Counted from the first letter of the stretch, positions 35,993-47,105 are shown. The stretch is DNA of 64,000 bases from Kappaphycus alvarezii (GCA_002205965.3 NADL03000763.1:558001-622000), one strand, 5' to 3'. Made by a program: numbers and translations. The notes: generated from the sequence alone by a model not told the origin.

Positions 35993-36651
35993 CAGGCCTC
36001 GGAAAAATATAATTGCAACTAATTTTTTTAAAATTGGCATGACGAAAATAAATAATCCAATTTCCCCTTCTTTGTAATTAGTCACTGGAATCGAAACGAT
36101 TGTAAAATTAATTATTGAAGTTCATAATAAATAAAATAAGTCACGGAGTTTTTTTATTCCCTGCAATTAATAATTGTCACCAATTATTGCCATTGGTGGA
36201 ACTAACTGATTCGTAACCGGCCGTAGGAGGATAGTTGAGATAGAAATGCCAAAACAGGGACGCAGGCTGGCCCAATAATGGAAATTATTGCTATGAATAT
36301 GCGAATGGAACAGCACCGAACTTTACAACGCCCAGTTAGTGCAAGTAAGACCCAAATAAAGGTTCTGAGAGTCAAGTGCACTCTATGAGGCCCCATATTG
36401 TACTACCATACGATGAGTAGAATCTACTTCTTTCACAATCATGTCGGCTTTTCGCATCATTTTAATATATTGCCCTTCGTCAGTTAAAGAAATTCCGATA
36501 ATGCTTCGCTACTCTCAAAAAATATTCATTATGAAAGGCTAAATGGTCATAGAGTAGTATTCTCCCTCCCCAACCTAAAAATAAATGTTCCTTTACTCAT
36601 CTGGTAGGGTCACTAGGGACCTAAATAGGATCAGTCTGTGACTTCATCCCA

Positions 36652-36712
36652 GTCGAATTCGTGTACACTGCCTTCCACACAGTTTGTAGAAGGTATTGTA
36701 CCCGAATTCGAC
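36652..36712. repeat. Hairpin-forming inverted repeat, 24-base arms
   Basis: Left arm 36652-36675 starts GTCGAATTCG; right arm 36689-36712 ends CGAATTCGAC. Of 24 positions 21 pair, with a 13-base loop. It lies inside the non-coding half of the hAT element. Confidence 0.75.
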
Positions 36713-37224
36713 ACACTTTAAATATGCTCAACGAAACAATTAAGGGATATAGATCTGCCAATGTAGGTTCAATGTCATGCACTGTGTGTACTGCACACTT
36801 CCACGTCAAGTGCCGGTCTGAATCCTTCAAAATGGTTTCTCTCCCTCTCTAATAGTTTCCATGATTCTCTAGCAGAATCCATTGTACTGCACAGTACTGT
36901 AGATGCCATAGGTCTACTTTGAGGAATTATGAAAGCCTTATATAATTTTCCAGGGAAGCTAATGGAGCACGCAATAAAGTTCTGTGCCATCAGTATTGAT
37001 TAAATCAGTTCAGACTTTCGATTATTTCAAAGTCTTGTCAAGGCGAAAAGGATCAGTCAAATGGAGAAAGGAAGCTCCAATTATAATATAAATTTTGAGA
37101 GTTAAAGACCTCAATTCTACTCTTCTATTAGAATTGAAATCAGCAGGATAGAATAGGGACTTTTAACGGCATTCCATCTTGCATTCGACTTTAGCACGCT
37201 CTCCCTCCTCTTGAAGCAAAAAAT

Positions 37225-37249
37225 GATGCATACCTGGCAGGTATGCATC
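37225..37249. repeat. Perfect inverted repeat, 11-base arms with GGC loop
   Basis: GATGCATACCT (37225-37235), loop GGC, AGGTATGCATC (37239-37249). Inside the hAT element, outside any ORF I can support. Confidence 0.8.
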
Positions 37250-37959
37250 TTTTGCCTGATATGATGCCTTTAAGGTAAATGTATAAAGGACATGTACATA
37301 TTTACATTGCTTCTGTCATGTTGGTCGCTGGTTATTCTTACCAAGGTCCTCATTTTGAATATTAGATAAATCTTGCTGTTGCAGGGCAACGGTGAAACTG
37401 TTTCACCATAATCAGGCGCACAGCAGATGCTTACCTCTATCTCTGGACGATGCCAAAAACAAGCCTCGATATGAATGCAAACCATTGCATTACAAAATAA
37501 GCTTTACCCTTAATAAGGCTCTCAGCGAGAGTCAAGAAGTAATCATCAAACTTCATAATTCCTCACATCTTTGAGGAATTTTAGTCCACAGTCTATGTGC
37601 TTAGTTTAACTGACTTGAACCAAAGCGACCCTCTTGGGCAGTTGCCGGTCCGGACCATTGGTCAGAAAACAGGAGGTAAACTTACGTTGGAAACTGACGT
37701 GGTGTCTTAAACTTTCACATGGACTACATGTACTTACGAAATTCAGGTAATTAATGAAGTATTCCAGGTTGTCTTAGACTTACACATACAACACGAAGAC
37801 TACGAAGTTCTTGTAAGCAATTATGCATTCAGAGGGGAAGTAGATATTAAGAAAAGGATAAAAGGATAATTGAATAAATGATTCATGAGATGGCAAAAAG
37901 CTGTAATTACCATAGTGAGACTCACTGTCAGCCTCATCAATGGATGGTGAAAGAGGCCT

Positions 37960-39555
37960 CTTCATAACCAGAGATACTTCCTTAAGGCCCAAAAAGCTCC
38001 TGTTGACTTTCAAGAACAAAACGGCCTCAAACATAATTGGAGACATACGTTTTCGCAGATCTGTTAAAACTCAACGAGAAAAACTGGACAACCTCTCAAC
38101 AGATACTGATGGGGCAGGGATAAAGCTGCAGTCCATGTAAAGGCATTGATTTTTTCGTTTTCTACGTTTTTTTGCAACTGCTCAAAGTAAGAGAGGTTTT
38201 TAAATGTCAACTGCCAAGTCGGTATCATTATTTTCTTTACGCAAGTGAAAAACAGCTTGTCTTTCCTCTTCGGTGAGATCGTGGTCATCCCCTGAATGGA
38301 TTTTCACAATGCCGCTCTCAACTTTTGAAGATTTCACAAGACGACAAGTTGCGCTCAAATGGGTCTTCATATCGGGAGAGTCTTCTAGTATCTCATCAAA
38401 AACAAACCGGACTTGGTCTAAAAGCAATCCCTTTTTCTTCAAGTTCACCGAAATGATTTTGAACTTTGCAAAAAGTGACAAAGCGTCCTTGTGGATTCGA
38501 CGCTGGCGAGAGGAGGGCATGAAACTTTCAACTTCTTGCAGACCATCCAGATGTTCTTCAATTCGAAAAAACCGTTTGATCATATCAAATTGACTTGACC
38601 ACTTTGTTACATTAGGTTTCAATGCTCCAAGATGAGTAAGTGATCGCAGCTTGGCAGCATTATTCAGCGTCTAAAGCTGGCTCATAAGTTCTGAAAGGCC
38701 CTAAAGAGCATTGGCAGCTTCAGTTCCGTCCTTTATCCTTGTTTGGACTGCAAGGTTGAATTTGTGACTGGCGCATCCGACTAACGAAGTTGCAGTCTGT
38801 GATGAAATCTTCCTGTTCACAGAGCAGTTATCCCCTATAAAGGCTACGATGTCCTTCAGAGACCTTTTTTAAAGTCCAAGTGTTGACTTGATAAACTCTA
38901 TGTGCTGTAGTGCCCCTAGATTGTGTTCAACAAGCAGCGGGGCGCACGGTAAAAGGTTTTCTTGATAAGGTTCCTTTTTTGTCTTGTAAGTTGCAAAGAT
39001 TGCAGTGAAGTGAGTATGTTTTTCGGACCAGCCATCGAACATGATGCAAAACTTGTCAGACGACTTTTGTTCCATTTTTTCTTCCAAGACTTGAGAAAGA
39101 GCGAGAATATACTTTTGAAGGGTTTTGGAAGAAATCGTGTCGTGGCCTATCAAAGCCTTTGTCCGCTGATCGTCAATTTCTACTAGTGGCTGATTACGCA
39201 TCAAAACCCAATCCATAACCTTGAAGGCCTTCATTCTGTTCTCTTTGCAGAAAGAAAGCCCGTGAAGAACACCGTTGGAAGCTTTTCTCTGTTCATTGGA
39301 CTACTATTTGTAATCAGGACCAATACAATCTTTAAGATGATTTTTGAGGTTCGTGTACCCAGAACCAGCTGCTTAACGATATACTCCGCGACATTTTACG
39401 TTTTTGCACTTATAGTTTCCTGAGTCGTCGCATTTTTCGAAGTAAAAGGGTATGAGCTCGGCGGTATCGACTTTCATGTTCGACGGAGATTTTGAGCAAG
39501 AAGCGCATTCTTTACTTCTGAATGATGCCTGCCGTCGTCGGGAATTTTTCAGCAA
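37960..39555 (-). pseudogene. hAT transposase, decayed
   Basis: RNase H-fold transposase of a hAT element. In order on the minus strand: a zinc-finger start (IPFYFEKCDDSGNYKCKNVKC, about 39460-39380). After a stop and frame change comes SGYTNLKNHLKDCIGPDYK (about 39360-39310), the rest of the BED-like finger. Then AFKVMDWVLMRNQPLVEID, DTISSKTLQKYILALSQVLEEK, and FCIMFDGWSEKHTHFTAIFA with the first catalytic Asp (about 39050-39000). Then VAFIGDNCSVNRK with the second (about 38845), GCASHKFNLAVQ, and WSSQFDMIKRFFRIEEHL. The dimerisation block is SVSVERLSSFSR and MFEAVLFLKVNR (about 38115-37995). In-frame stops: two after DYK, then after STLGL, ANAL, SQL and FSR. Block order is diagnostic; the element ends are given separately. 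Confidence 0.88.
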
Positions 39556-39726
39556 TTTACCATCAAATCAATTTTAAGTAATTTCAATTGTTCCCTTGGA
39601 TCAATTATTAATTGGAGAATTGCAAATTTATTGGATACTTCTACAAAGAAAATTTCTCAGAAATTAATAGTTGCTTACAAATAATTGCAATTAATTGCCA
39701 GGGCATTACATTTTTTCCGAGCCCTG

Positions 39727-39734
39727 GTATGGTG
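39727..39734. repeat. Target site duplication, right, of hAT element
   Basis: GTATGGTG, identical to 35985-35992, immediately outside the right terminal repeat. Confidence 0.9.
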
Positions 39735-40839
39735 ACGCTGCGCTGTTTTTTGCCTACGAATCCAAGACTTTGTCAGTCCTATCGGGTCTGTCGGTAAAAT
39801 CAAAATCTGACTGTTATATCAGACTTCTTCTGAACTTAAACTACCACTGTAAGAGCTGTCTTACACGGAAATAAACTACATTTCGGCAGCAATTTTGGAT
39901 AGCGCCACACTGTGGCTTACTCGTCATTGACGCTAACCTGGTCTGTAGTAGACTCAGGCTACCATAGTGAGACATGGCTACCCAGCAGACAACTAAATCA
40001 ATAATGTACACTTTACATTGTACAGTACTGTACAAACTGGACAGTCAGCTTCAGAAATCAGATAGCTATCCGCCCAGGGCGGGCACATGATTTCAAAATT
40101 GGACGACTCCACCATCTTTGAGTTTCGGAGCCTGAGTCCTATTTTGGCGACGCCCTTCAGCGAAGTTGTCGCGGCATTTGCAAACTCCGCTGAGCTGTCG
40201 AACATCCCAAACATTAATATCTCAGACATCATGAACATCACCATGCTTCCTCTTCTCCTCCGTTCCTCCGCACAGCTCCCCTCGACCATCAATTCTACAC
40301 CCACTGCTATCCCTTTCACCAATTCCCTCTATTCCCAGGTAATTCTGCCCCCGAATCTCTAGCTTCATTCCCCTTCCCATTACTCGCGCTAACATCCTCT
40401 TGATGCTCCCCTTGAGTCCCATCCCATTGCTGTTTACATCAACCCTTCAAGTAGGTTACTACCTGCACTCTTTCGCCCCCACTACTCTCGTTTGTTACCC
40501 CTCCCATTGCCTGCGCATCATTCATTTCCCGCTGCCTTCTCTTTGCTCATCCCAACAATTCTCATGGTAATTAATCCCTCACTGCTTTACCTTATGGAAA
40601 CCTCCAAGGTTCGAGCATTAACCGCTACACTACACTTTCTTTAATGCTTCTAGTACTGCTTCGGCTTTACTCTAACTCCACTTCTCCCTTGTCAGTAGTA
40701 CGAATTTTTTTGCGAATCCATCTTGTGCTCGCCGCTCTCCTGTCTTCTTTCATCCGCTGCTCCTCTGGCTCGCCGATCGTACCACTCCCGCCGTTTGGCC
40801 TTCCTCACCCGCGTGTGCTCGGCACTCGCAATTGACCTG
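39735..40839. other. No firm gene
   Basis: A minus-strand reading at 40322-39993 (MSEILMFGMFDSSAEFANAA, then KGVAKIGLRLRNSKMVES) is helical and charged. It could be a piece of a transposon accessory protein; I cannot name it. An ACAGTAC-type palindrome (TACAGTACTGTA) occurs at 40020-40032. Confidence 0.3.
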
Positions 40840-41340
40840 CTTGGCAGTCAGTAACATTCCGTCCCTGGATTTTCGTCACCCAACCCGCGCTTAGCTGTCA
40901 ATATTATCCCGCCGCTGGAGCTTCGTCACCCAACCCAGGCTTGGCTGTCATTACAATCTCGCTGCTTGGCCGTCGTCACTAAATCCAACCCGAGCTTGGC
41001 TGTCACCATAATCCCGCTGCTTGGCTGTCAAAACACACAGCTCGCTTGCGGTATTTTGACTCTCGCCAAAATACCGCTGCTTGACTGCAGTCACCCACCC
41101 TGCGCCTAGCTCATTACTACACCGCCACTGGATCTTCGTCATCCACCCCCGCGTGCCCATCTTCTAATCACTGGCGTTGACCATCGATACTCTTCCCGCC
41201 ACCGGACCGTCTTCACCGATCCTGTGCTTGGTCATCTTTTACTTATAGACGCTGTCCATCGGTGTTCTTCCCGCTACTGAGCCGTCTCCACTCTCGCGCT
41301 TTGTCATCGATACCCTATGGGGCCGCTTAGCCGTCGATAC
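40840..41340 (+). repeat. Degenerate tandem repeat, ~50-base unit
   Basis: About nine or ten diverged units follow each other. Each is anchored by CTTGGCTGTC (or close variants such as CTTAGCTGTC), then an ATTATAATCCCGC-like part, then a TTCGTCACCCAACC-like part. Unit length drifts between about 48 and 73 bases. The pattern is clearest at 40840-41110 and fades to 41340. No coding frame runs through it. Confidence 0.7.
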
Positions 41341-42129
41341 ATAACCCCACGTTGCCCTCCCCCACTCCTCGCTCGTCGTTCGCTCGCCGCTAGTCTTTCG
41401 TTTCCCCGCAGCTTCGGTATTGTTACCGATGCTACTTTTATGTCTTTAATTTGTCGCTTGGCTGTCGTTACCACCCCAATACTCGCCCGTAGTTCTCATC
41501 TGCGGCGCCGCTGCGCGAGCGGCTCGTCTTTCGTTTTTCACATTCCGTTACTCGTCAGTGAGATTGGCAAATTGTTTCAAATCGTACCTTCCCCCCGTTT
41601 TATACTTCTTCCCCCTGAGGGCCACTTACCCGCTCGTCGGTCTTGATAAGGATTTCTTACAAGGCTTCGCGTCCTCCCGATTGGGCTTTCCATGGCCAAA
41701 CCGTCCTGGGCTACCAATGTTGAAAGGAATGGGATGCTGGTTTTTATTTTTTTCCCCGTTGCTCCCCGAAGTGAATCCAAAACAATACCTAATACTGCCG
41801 GGACGTTTTTGATGACATCATAAGCTGTTGCTCCAGTGAGGTCTTATTCATTTTTTGTGTTCAGATTCTGGGGCATGGCAAAACGGACAATAGAATCGGA
41901 CATTTACTGCAATGATACAAACGAAACGCGTTCCGTCAATTCTCTCTTACAAGCGAAAGGCGTTCCGTCAATTCTCTCTTCGCTTTTTCTCAGCAGGCGT
42001 TCCACTGCCTCCACCTGTAGAAGAGGGATCCCTGTCGGGTTCGACGTCTACATTCTGGACCTGACGGTGCTGGAAAACAGGCTCGTGTTTCTCCCGTGGA
42101 GAACTTCTGCCGCTTTGAACAGCGGAGGT
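41341..42129. other. No recognisable gene; short direct duplication
   Basis: A 109-codon plus-strand ORF (41317-41646) overlaps the repeat tail and has no domain. A 21-base direct repeat beginning GCGTTCCGTCAATTC occurs at 41928-41948 and again at 41960-41980. Confidence 0.45.
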
Positions 42130-45100
42130 CTACGGCACTACAACAAACTGTGCCGTGAATACCGGCGAGATCCCGCTCTGTAAAGACGAAGACGGGTAAG
42201 ACGCTGTTGAGTGTCGTGCTCGCTGTTCATTGCCCTCCTCCTGGCTTCCAAGTTTTGGGGTTTGCAAACGTTCCACATAGGGATTAAACACCCTGTAATA
42301 CATGAGTCCTCCAGGAGGCATTTCTGCCTGAATTGTAGGGATTGCTATGGAGGTGCTCGGAAGTGGTAGATGTGAACGTAGGGCGCCATGAGACTCCAGA
42401 TTCATTGGCACATTTGGTCTCCGGCGTGGGGAAGCCGAATCTTGTTCAGCTGAGCTATGGACCTCGGCCTGGATCCGTGCAGTTGCAGAGCGTGACACTG
42501 CCTCTTCTGCTTGTGACTCCATTCTTCTTCTGAGGGATCGAAGTTTCGTCATACCCTCCAACTGCTTATCCACATCGCGTGCAATTTGTACTTCGTCTTG
42601 TGCCTATTTGCTCAGAACTTTCGTGTTCCATTGGCAGAATAACAACCTTCGTACCATCTCCGGTCGAAGATTTGACCGCTGTACAGTTTCTATCCTACTC
42701 TGAAGATTAAAGGTCCTTTCTGTGGTTGTAGCTATCGGGCTTACGGACAAGGTTCGCCGCGTGAACTCGATCAGATCCTCGGTGGCTTTTCGAAAGTGAG
42801 GGTCCCGGGGAATACTTACTCGTCCCGTAGTCCAAAAACTAACTGTACTTTGCTTTCTTAAATGCTGCAAGGAAGGCCTCGAGTCACCGGCCGGCCTGGA
42901 TGCTGAGCTCTCAGGGACGTTTCTGATTAAGTCCTCATTCATCCACATAGCTCTCACGTGCGAGTACTTGTTAATAATTTCGTCGAGAAGTGATTTTATG
43001 GCGGTCTCCTCAATGCCGAACTCATTAACTAAATCCACTCTTTCCAAATACCTCCCCAAATGCCGTCGAAATGATTCCATGTAATAAGTACAGTCCGACG
43101 GCGTTCGACACGGATCAAACAGAGCGGCTGCGTAATGGAGATCAGACAATAAAGTTAACTTCACCCTTTTACCGGCCTGAAATTGGCCCTTCCTTTCTGT
43201 TCTTAAAGACCACCATGAGCTCCTGGCGATTAGCATCCTTTGGTTCCGGAAAGAATGACTGAAGAAGCGCTTCTAGACTTTTTTCTAGAATTGTTGTATC
43301 TTCGAACACCTCTGATGCCAATGATGTTTCAGCATCAAAGACACGCAGGTATGTACGCCACGCTTTAAAAATTGAATGCATCTGCTCCACAGTGTGGAGA
43401 AGACCTTCACTTAGAATTGGCTGAACAAGGCAACGTTCTCTTTTCTTGCGATCAGAGTCCCCTGTAACAGAGTAGATATTTTCAAATTCTGTGTTTTGCA
43501 CAAGATTCAGCAGGACAGGGCGAATGCTTATGAATTCTTCTAACAATTTTTCGCTTGAAGCAAACCGCACTATCGAAACTCGCTTCGTTTTTTTTTGCCA
43601 AAGGAATCCTTTCCCCGTCGTCACGAGGGGTAGAAGAACAGTGATGGATTTGTTGTGCTTGTTCTGGGATTTCAGACACCAACTCTGTGTCCTCTCCCTC
43701 TTGTTCATTTTCTCCATTGTTGACGTTTGCGAGGTGAAGAAGTGCACGTTGTTCTATATCAGCTGTATCATCTGAGCCCCTCGCAATGTTTCCAGCACTG
43801 CTGACATTCTCCCCGGTTGCACTTATTATCCTCTCACGACGCAAGCCGGCGTTGTAAATATACAACATTTCCAAAAGTTTTGCCCGAAGCTTTCGGTGCC
43901 GCCGAATAATTGAGCCCAATTCCGAAAGTTTAGCAAGGGTTTCTTTCATCCACCGAAGTTCCCCTAAATCGGACATCAAAAGATCTGCTACGCGAGCTTG
44001 ATCCTGTGATGCAACCACACGGCCGTGTCGTAGCTCGAGTGTTTCACAGGCGTTTTTGACGGAACCAGTGTTATCCGTTACAACCCCTGCAACAGGAGAG
44101 AACCCACCGACATCTTGAATAAAATCTTCTACTAATCGAACGTATTATTCGGAATCGCAAGCATCGTACCCTGTGTACACGCTGGTGAGAAAAAAGTATC
44201 CGTTGAGGATCTATCTGGACCCATTACTCTCAACATCACATTCACCATCGGAGCTCTATTCACATACTCCGATCCATCAAACATAACAGTCCCCCTGCAG
44301 CTGTGCATGAACCTCCGTAATGTCTGCTGTATATTAGCCCGCATGTTCTGGTTGTATTCTTGTAAAATTTTGCCAAGAGCTGCACTCCCCAGGGGAATCT
44401 CGTAACCCGGCCGGAAGTATTTGAGAAGCTTTCCTAATGCTCTGGGGTATTGGTCACGTTTGTCACAGACCGCAAATGGTAGGTTCTTTTCCAGTAAAAG
44501 TTCCAAAAGTAGTGTTGTAGCCATGCTCTGTTCCTTGGGAGAGCACACACTAATGACAGATTTCAAGTCAAGACTACTCCTCGCTAAAATATACCTAGTG
44601 AGGTTCGGAACTGTAGTCGGATCATTCCTGTCCATGTAGCCCTGGAGAAGTCTTTTCATATCTTACGTCCATGCCTCTTTCTTCTTTCTCGCATCAGATG
44701 GAGTAATTCCATGCGGAGGATTGAGCAACAATGGGGGTTTATCTTTATCTTTTGTAGTGACCCAGAATCCCAGCCGAACCTTGAAAGGAATGACAGAGCA
44801 CACTATAATGTGGAAGACTCTCCCCCTGTCTCGCTTTCCCTTGATGTCCATATTACAATGAGTGCAGATTCCACCAGCAACCTCCCCCTTATCGTTACTG
44901 TAATCATTAAAGTAACCAGCACTTCTCGCATCACGCTTCTTTCTTCCGGAGGATGCCCTGTTCATCAACGATCGCCCTTCTAAATTATCTCTTCCTCGGG
45001 TTATTGTACCAACCTTAATAGAATTTCTTCTTTGGCTATTGTTTGCCTTACTTGAATCAGGAATCGCAGTGTTCGGTGGTAGTGTTCCTGACAACGTGGC

Positions 45101-45167
45101 GGACACTTGGGTCATCAATACCCAAATCAGCACTCAACGACTGCATAGCCGCTAGTACTTGCTGCAT
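42130..45167 (-). pseudogene. hAT-like transposase of the DUF659 type, broken by few lesions
   Basis: A BED-finger, DUF659 and hAT-dimerisation transposase. From an ATG at 45167 (MQQVLAAMQSLSADLG) and one early frame change, the order is as follows. BED-like finger with GGICTHCNMDIKGKRD and a later Cys (44890-44810). Then NLTRYILARSSLDLK, LPFAVCDKRDQYPRALGKLL and GTVMFDGSEYVNRAPMVNVM with the first catalytic Asp (about 44300-44240). Then GVVTDNTGSVKNACETLE with the second (about 44080). A long acidic, low-complexity middle follows, then LHYAAALFDPC (about 43140-43110) and the dimerisation block FTRRTLSVSPIATTTERTFN (about 42760-42700). Lesions: TAA at about 44660, frameshift near 44130, a frameshift exactly in a nine-T run (43588-43596), one near 43200, and TAG at about 42604 followed by 150 more open codons. 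Terminal repeats were not found. Confidence 0.82.
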
Positions 45168-45603
45168 AGTTGGGTTAAAATGAATACCGGTTGCAGCGAT
45201 CCCATTCACACTTTCAGGCAAAGGGAGGCCAAGTTGCGAGATCTGTTTCTCCTGGCTTGATGTTGACGAGTTTCAAGCTGACGCGCTTTGTCCTGCCCTG
45301 AATGGACCAGTCTGCGGTGACTTAAGTCTGACGTCTTCCGGTAGATGTGTCAACTTCGATGCTGACCACGGTTCCGTTGACGCGCTTACTTCTCCAAAGG
45401 GAACCGAATAGTCGTTGACGGGGGTCATTTGGATTTGTCATTTTGGTTAAATTTTTCGATGTTGACAAACTTGTTGTGTGTTCGAATGAACAGTTGAGGA
45501 GTAAACTCCGAAGTTTTGCACGGTTGACTACTTAAGGGTGCTATTAGATATGGTGAAAAGCTAATGATGTCATTATGTCAGTTTTTTGTATAAAATCTAG
45601 CGG
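45168..45603. other. 5' flank of the DUF659 hAT gene, no gene
   Basis: The hAT frame stays open for about 100 bases upstream of 45167 and then meets a stop. Nothing else is recognised. Confidence 0.35.
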
Positions 45604-45639
45604 TTATAAATATGGACTCATATGAGTACAATTGTACTC
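45604..45639 (+). promoter_or_regulatory. TATA-like box followed by two overlapping perfect palindromes
   Basis: TATAAATA lies at about 45605-45612. It is followed by ACTCATATGAGT (45616-45627, perfect palindrome) and overlapping it GAGTACAATTGTACTC (45624-45639, perfect 16-base palindrome). The spacing suggests a promoter with binding sites for a dimeric factor, but no intact gene follows; the next feature is a retroelement fragment. Confidence 0.35.
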
Positions 45640-45799
45640 TGGACACTGGACATGTAGAGAAACTAGAACGGAGACTGCTTTCAGTTCTCCTTACAGTTGG
45701 AGCCAGGTAGCTACATGATAGCGGTATTAGTAGTCTCTGAAACAGTCAGAGACGGCACAGTCAGAGACGGCCCTTTCAAGCCTTTAAAAGTCTGTAACC

Positions 45800-46360
45800 G
45801 TCAAGTACAACTACGGACTGGCACAGTCGCGGCTACGAATCGACCGGCGGTTGGCTGCGTGACTTGCAAACACGGTTGTTTGCCGCAGACCTCTGTAAAG
45901 CCGCCCAAAGCCCTGTCCTCGATACCCCACAATACGACCATGCAGTTCTCCCGGACATCAAGGCGCTTGGAGAGAACGGGGGCAGATATTATTATGACGG
46001 AACTTTCAACCGCACCTTGGCCTCCGCCCGCCTCCGCTCCCTGTCGCGATGCCTACTCAAGCCCCTTACCCATGTTCGCCTTGGCAAAGGACACCCGCTT
46101 TGTGAAATTGATTCGTTTAATGAGTCCTTGGCATACATTCATTTCCTTGCCCCTCTCCACGCTTGGGGGCTGGCACCTAACTGCCTGGCACTTCGCCAAC
46201 CGGGTTGCACTGGCATTGCCGCACGTGCAGCTGTTCCGATTGCTGAGGCACGGGAGACACTGTTTGTTCATCACGTGGCGAGACTCGTCCAGAATAACGC
46301 CAGTTGTCTGCCGGAAGAAGTGTTGGCCGAATCTCAAAATGCCACGAGTTGGTTCCAGAG
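45800..46360 (+). pseudogene. Non-LTR retroelement fragment: restriction-like endonuclease domain
   Basis: On the plus strand, in order and mainly one frame: CKHGCL (zinc-knuckle remnant, about 45868), LFAADLCKAAQSPVLDTPQYDH (about 45875-45945), LPDIKALGENGGRYYYDGTF (about 45946-46010; the intact element has RPDIRAMG...DFFDVTF). Then DSFNESLAYIHFLAP, and in another frame LSTLGGWH (about 46155-46180), the conserved C-terminal signature. It is the same superfamily as the intact element, but closest to the inverted fragment at 55140-56765, with which it shares the KHGCL and TSxKPP readings. Damaged and 5' truncated. Confidence 0.72.
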
Positions 46361-47105
46361 AGCCTCCGTTTTACGGGTATATCAGTCCCTATGCCAAGTA
46401 GACCTCGTCTCCGTAATCTCTAGCTCAACCCCACCTACTGTACCATTGATCCTTGACAATAAACACACAATGGTGAAACGTCGAAACTGCCTTTACACAC
46501 TAAGAAACCATACTTTTCGATGACCGGTCCATGGCGACCATAACAAGGAATGTTATGGGGCGACGCTGACGGCGTCATGGATATAAAGACATGCCCCAAG
46601 TTTTATTCTCCTGATTCCTCCACTGACAGTACAGTATACTTCTGTAAGAGTAACTGCCTTTCGTTGACAATACACGTGTATGTGACACTTACTGTACTAA
46701 TTGAACCCCAGCAGTACAGCACTACAGTACTGTAATTAAGTTACAGTACAGTAATTAAGTTACAGTACAGTACCACATGTACAATGTAAATATTACAGCA
46801 ACCCACGACCTCTGGGGTCCATCTGAAATTCCTCATTTTGGCGCGAATAATACAATTTGCAAAGGATCAAAGCTTCTTACTAATCATTGCCGCAAGTAAC
46901 ATTGAGCAAACGCATTTTTTCCCCTCTCAAATCTTTCCTGCAATTATGTGTTGCCGACTTCAGGAGCCCATCAAGATTTTTTCGTGTTCCAGTTTTGTCT
47001 CTTGGCTTGAGAGGGGCGTGGATTTCACTGGCTCTAGGTGCCGCCTCATTTCGGGTATAACCTGGTTGGGCCTTGGTTACCGGGAGACGCCCGGTTCTGT
47101 CCAAC
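46361..47105. other. Upstream region of TOP3 with ACAGTAC-type repeats
   Basis: No gene. Between about 46630 and 46775 the motif ACAGTAC/GTACTGT recurs many times, including a 19-base unit (ACAGTACAGTAATTAAGTT) nearly repeated twice at 46730-46772. The TOP3 promoter must lie here or just downstream, but no clear TATA box was identified. Confidence 0.5.

Larger units (their letters stand above)
35993..39726 (-). mobile_element. Complete but dead hAT transposon with terminal repeats
   Basis: Boundaries follow from three matching signals. The left end begins CAGGCCTCGGAAAAA (35993-36007). The right end, read on the minus strand, begins CAGGGCTCGGAAAAA (39726-39712); 14 of 15 bases agree. Both ends are flanked by GTATGGTG. 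Subterminal DNA on both sides is rich in AATTAATTG-like motifs (36080-36190 and 39580-39700), the kind of short repeats hAT transposases bind. Between them lies a hAT transposase pseudogene on the minus strand (37960-39555). The ~1.9 kb at 36010-37950 has no gene and holds two striking inverted repeats (36652-36712 and 37225-37249). The exact target duplication argues for a relatively recent insertion, yet the transposase has several stops. It may therefore have been moved by a relative's transposase while already dead. Confidence 0.88.

Noticed and set aside
44630..44665. GTAAG...CAG around the TAA of the DUF659 hAT gene as a possible intron
   Set aside because: About 26 bases would be far too short for a spliceosomal intron; treated as a stop codon.
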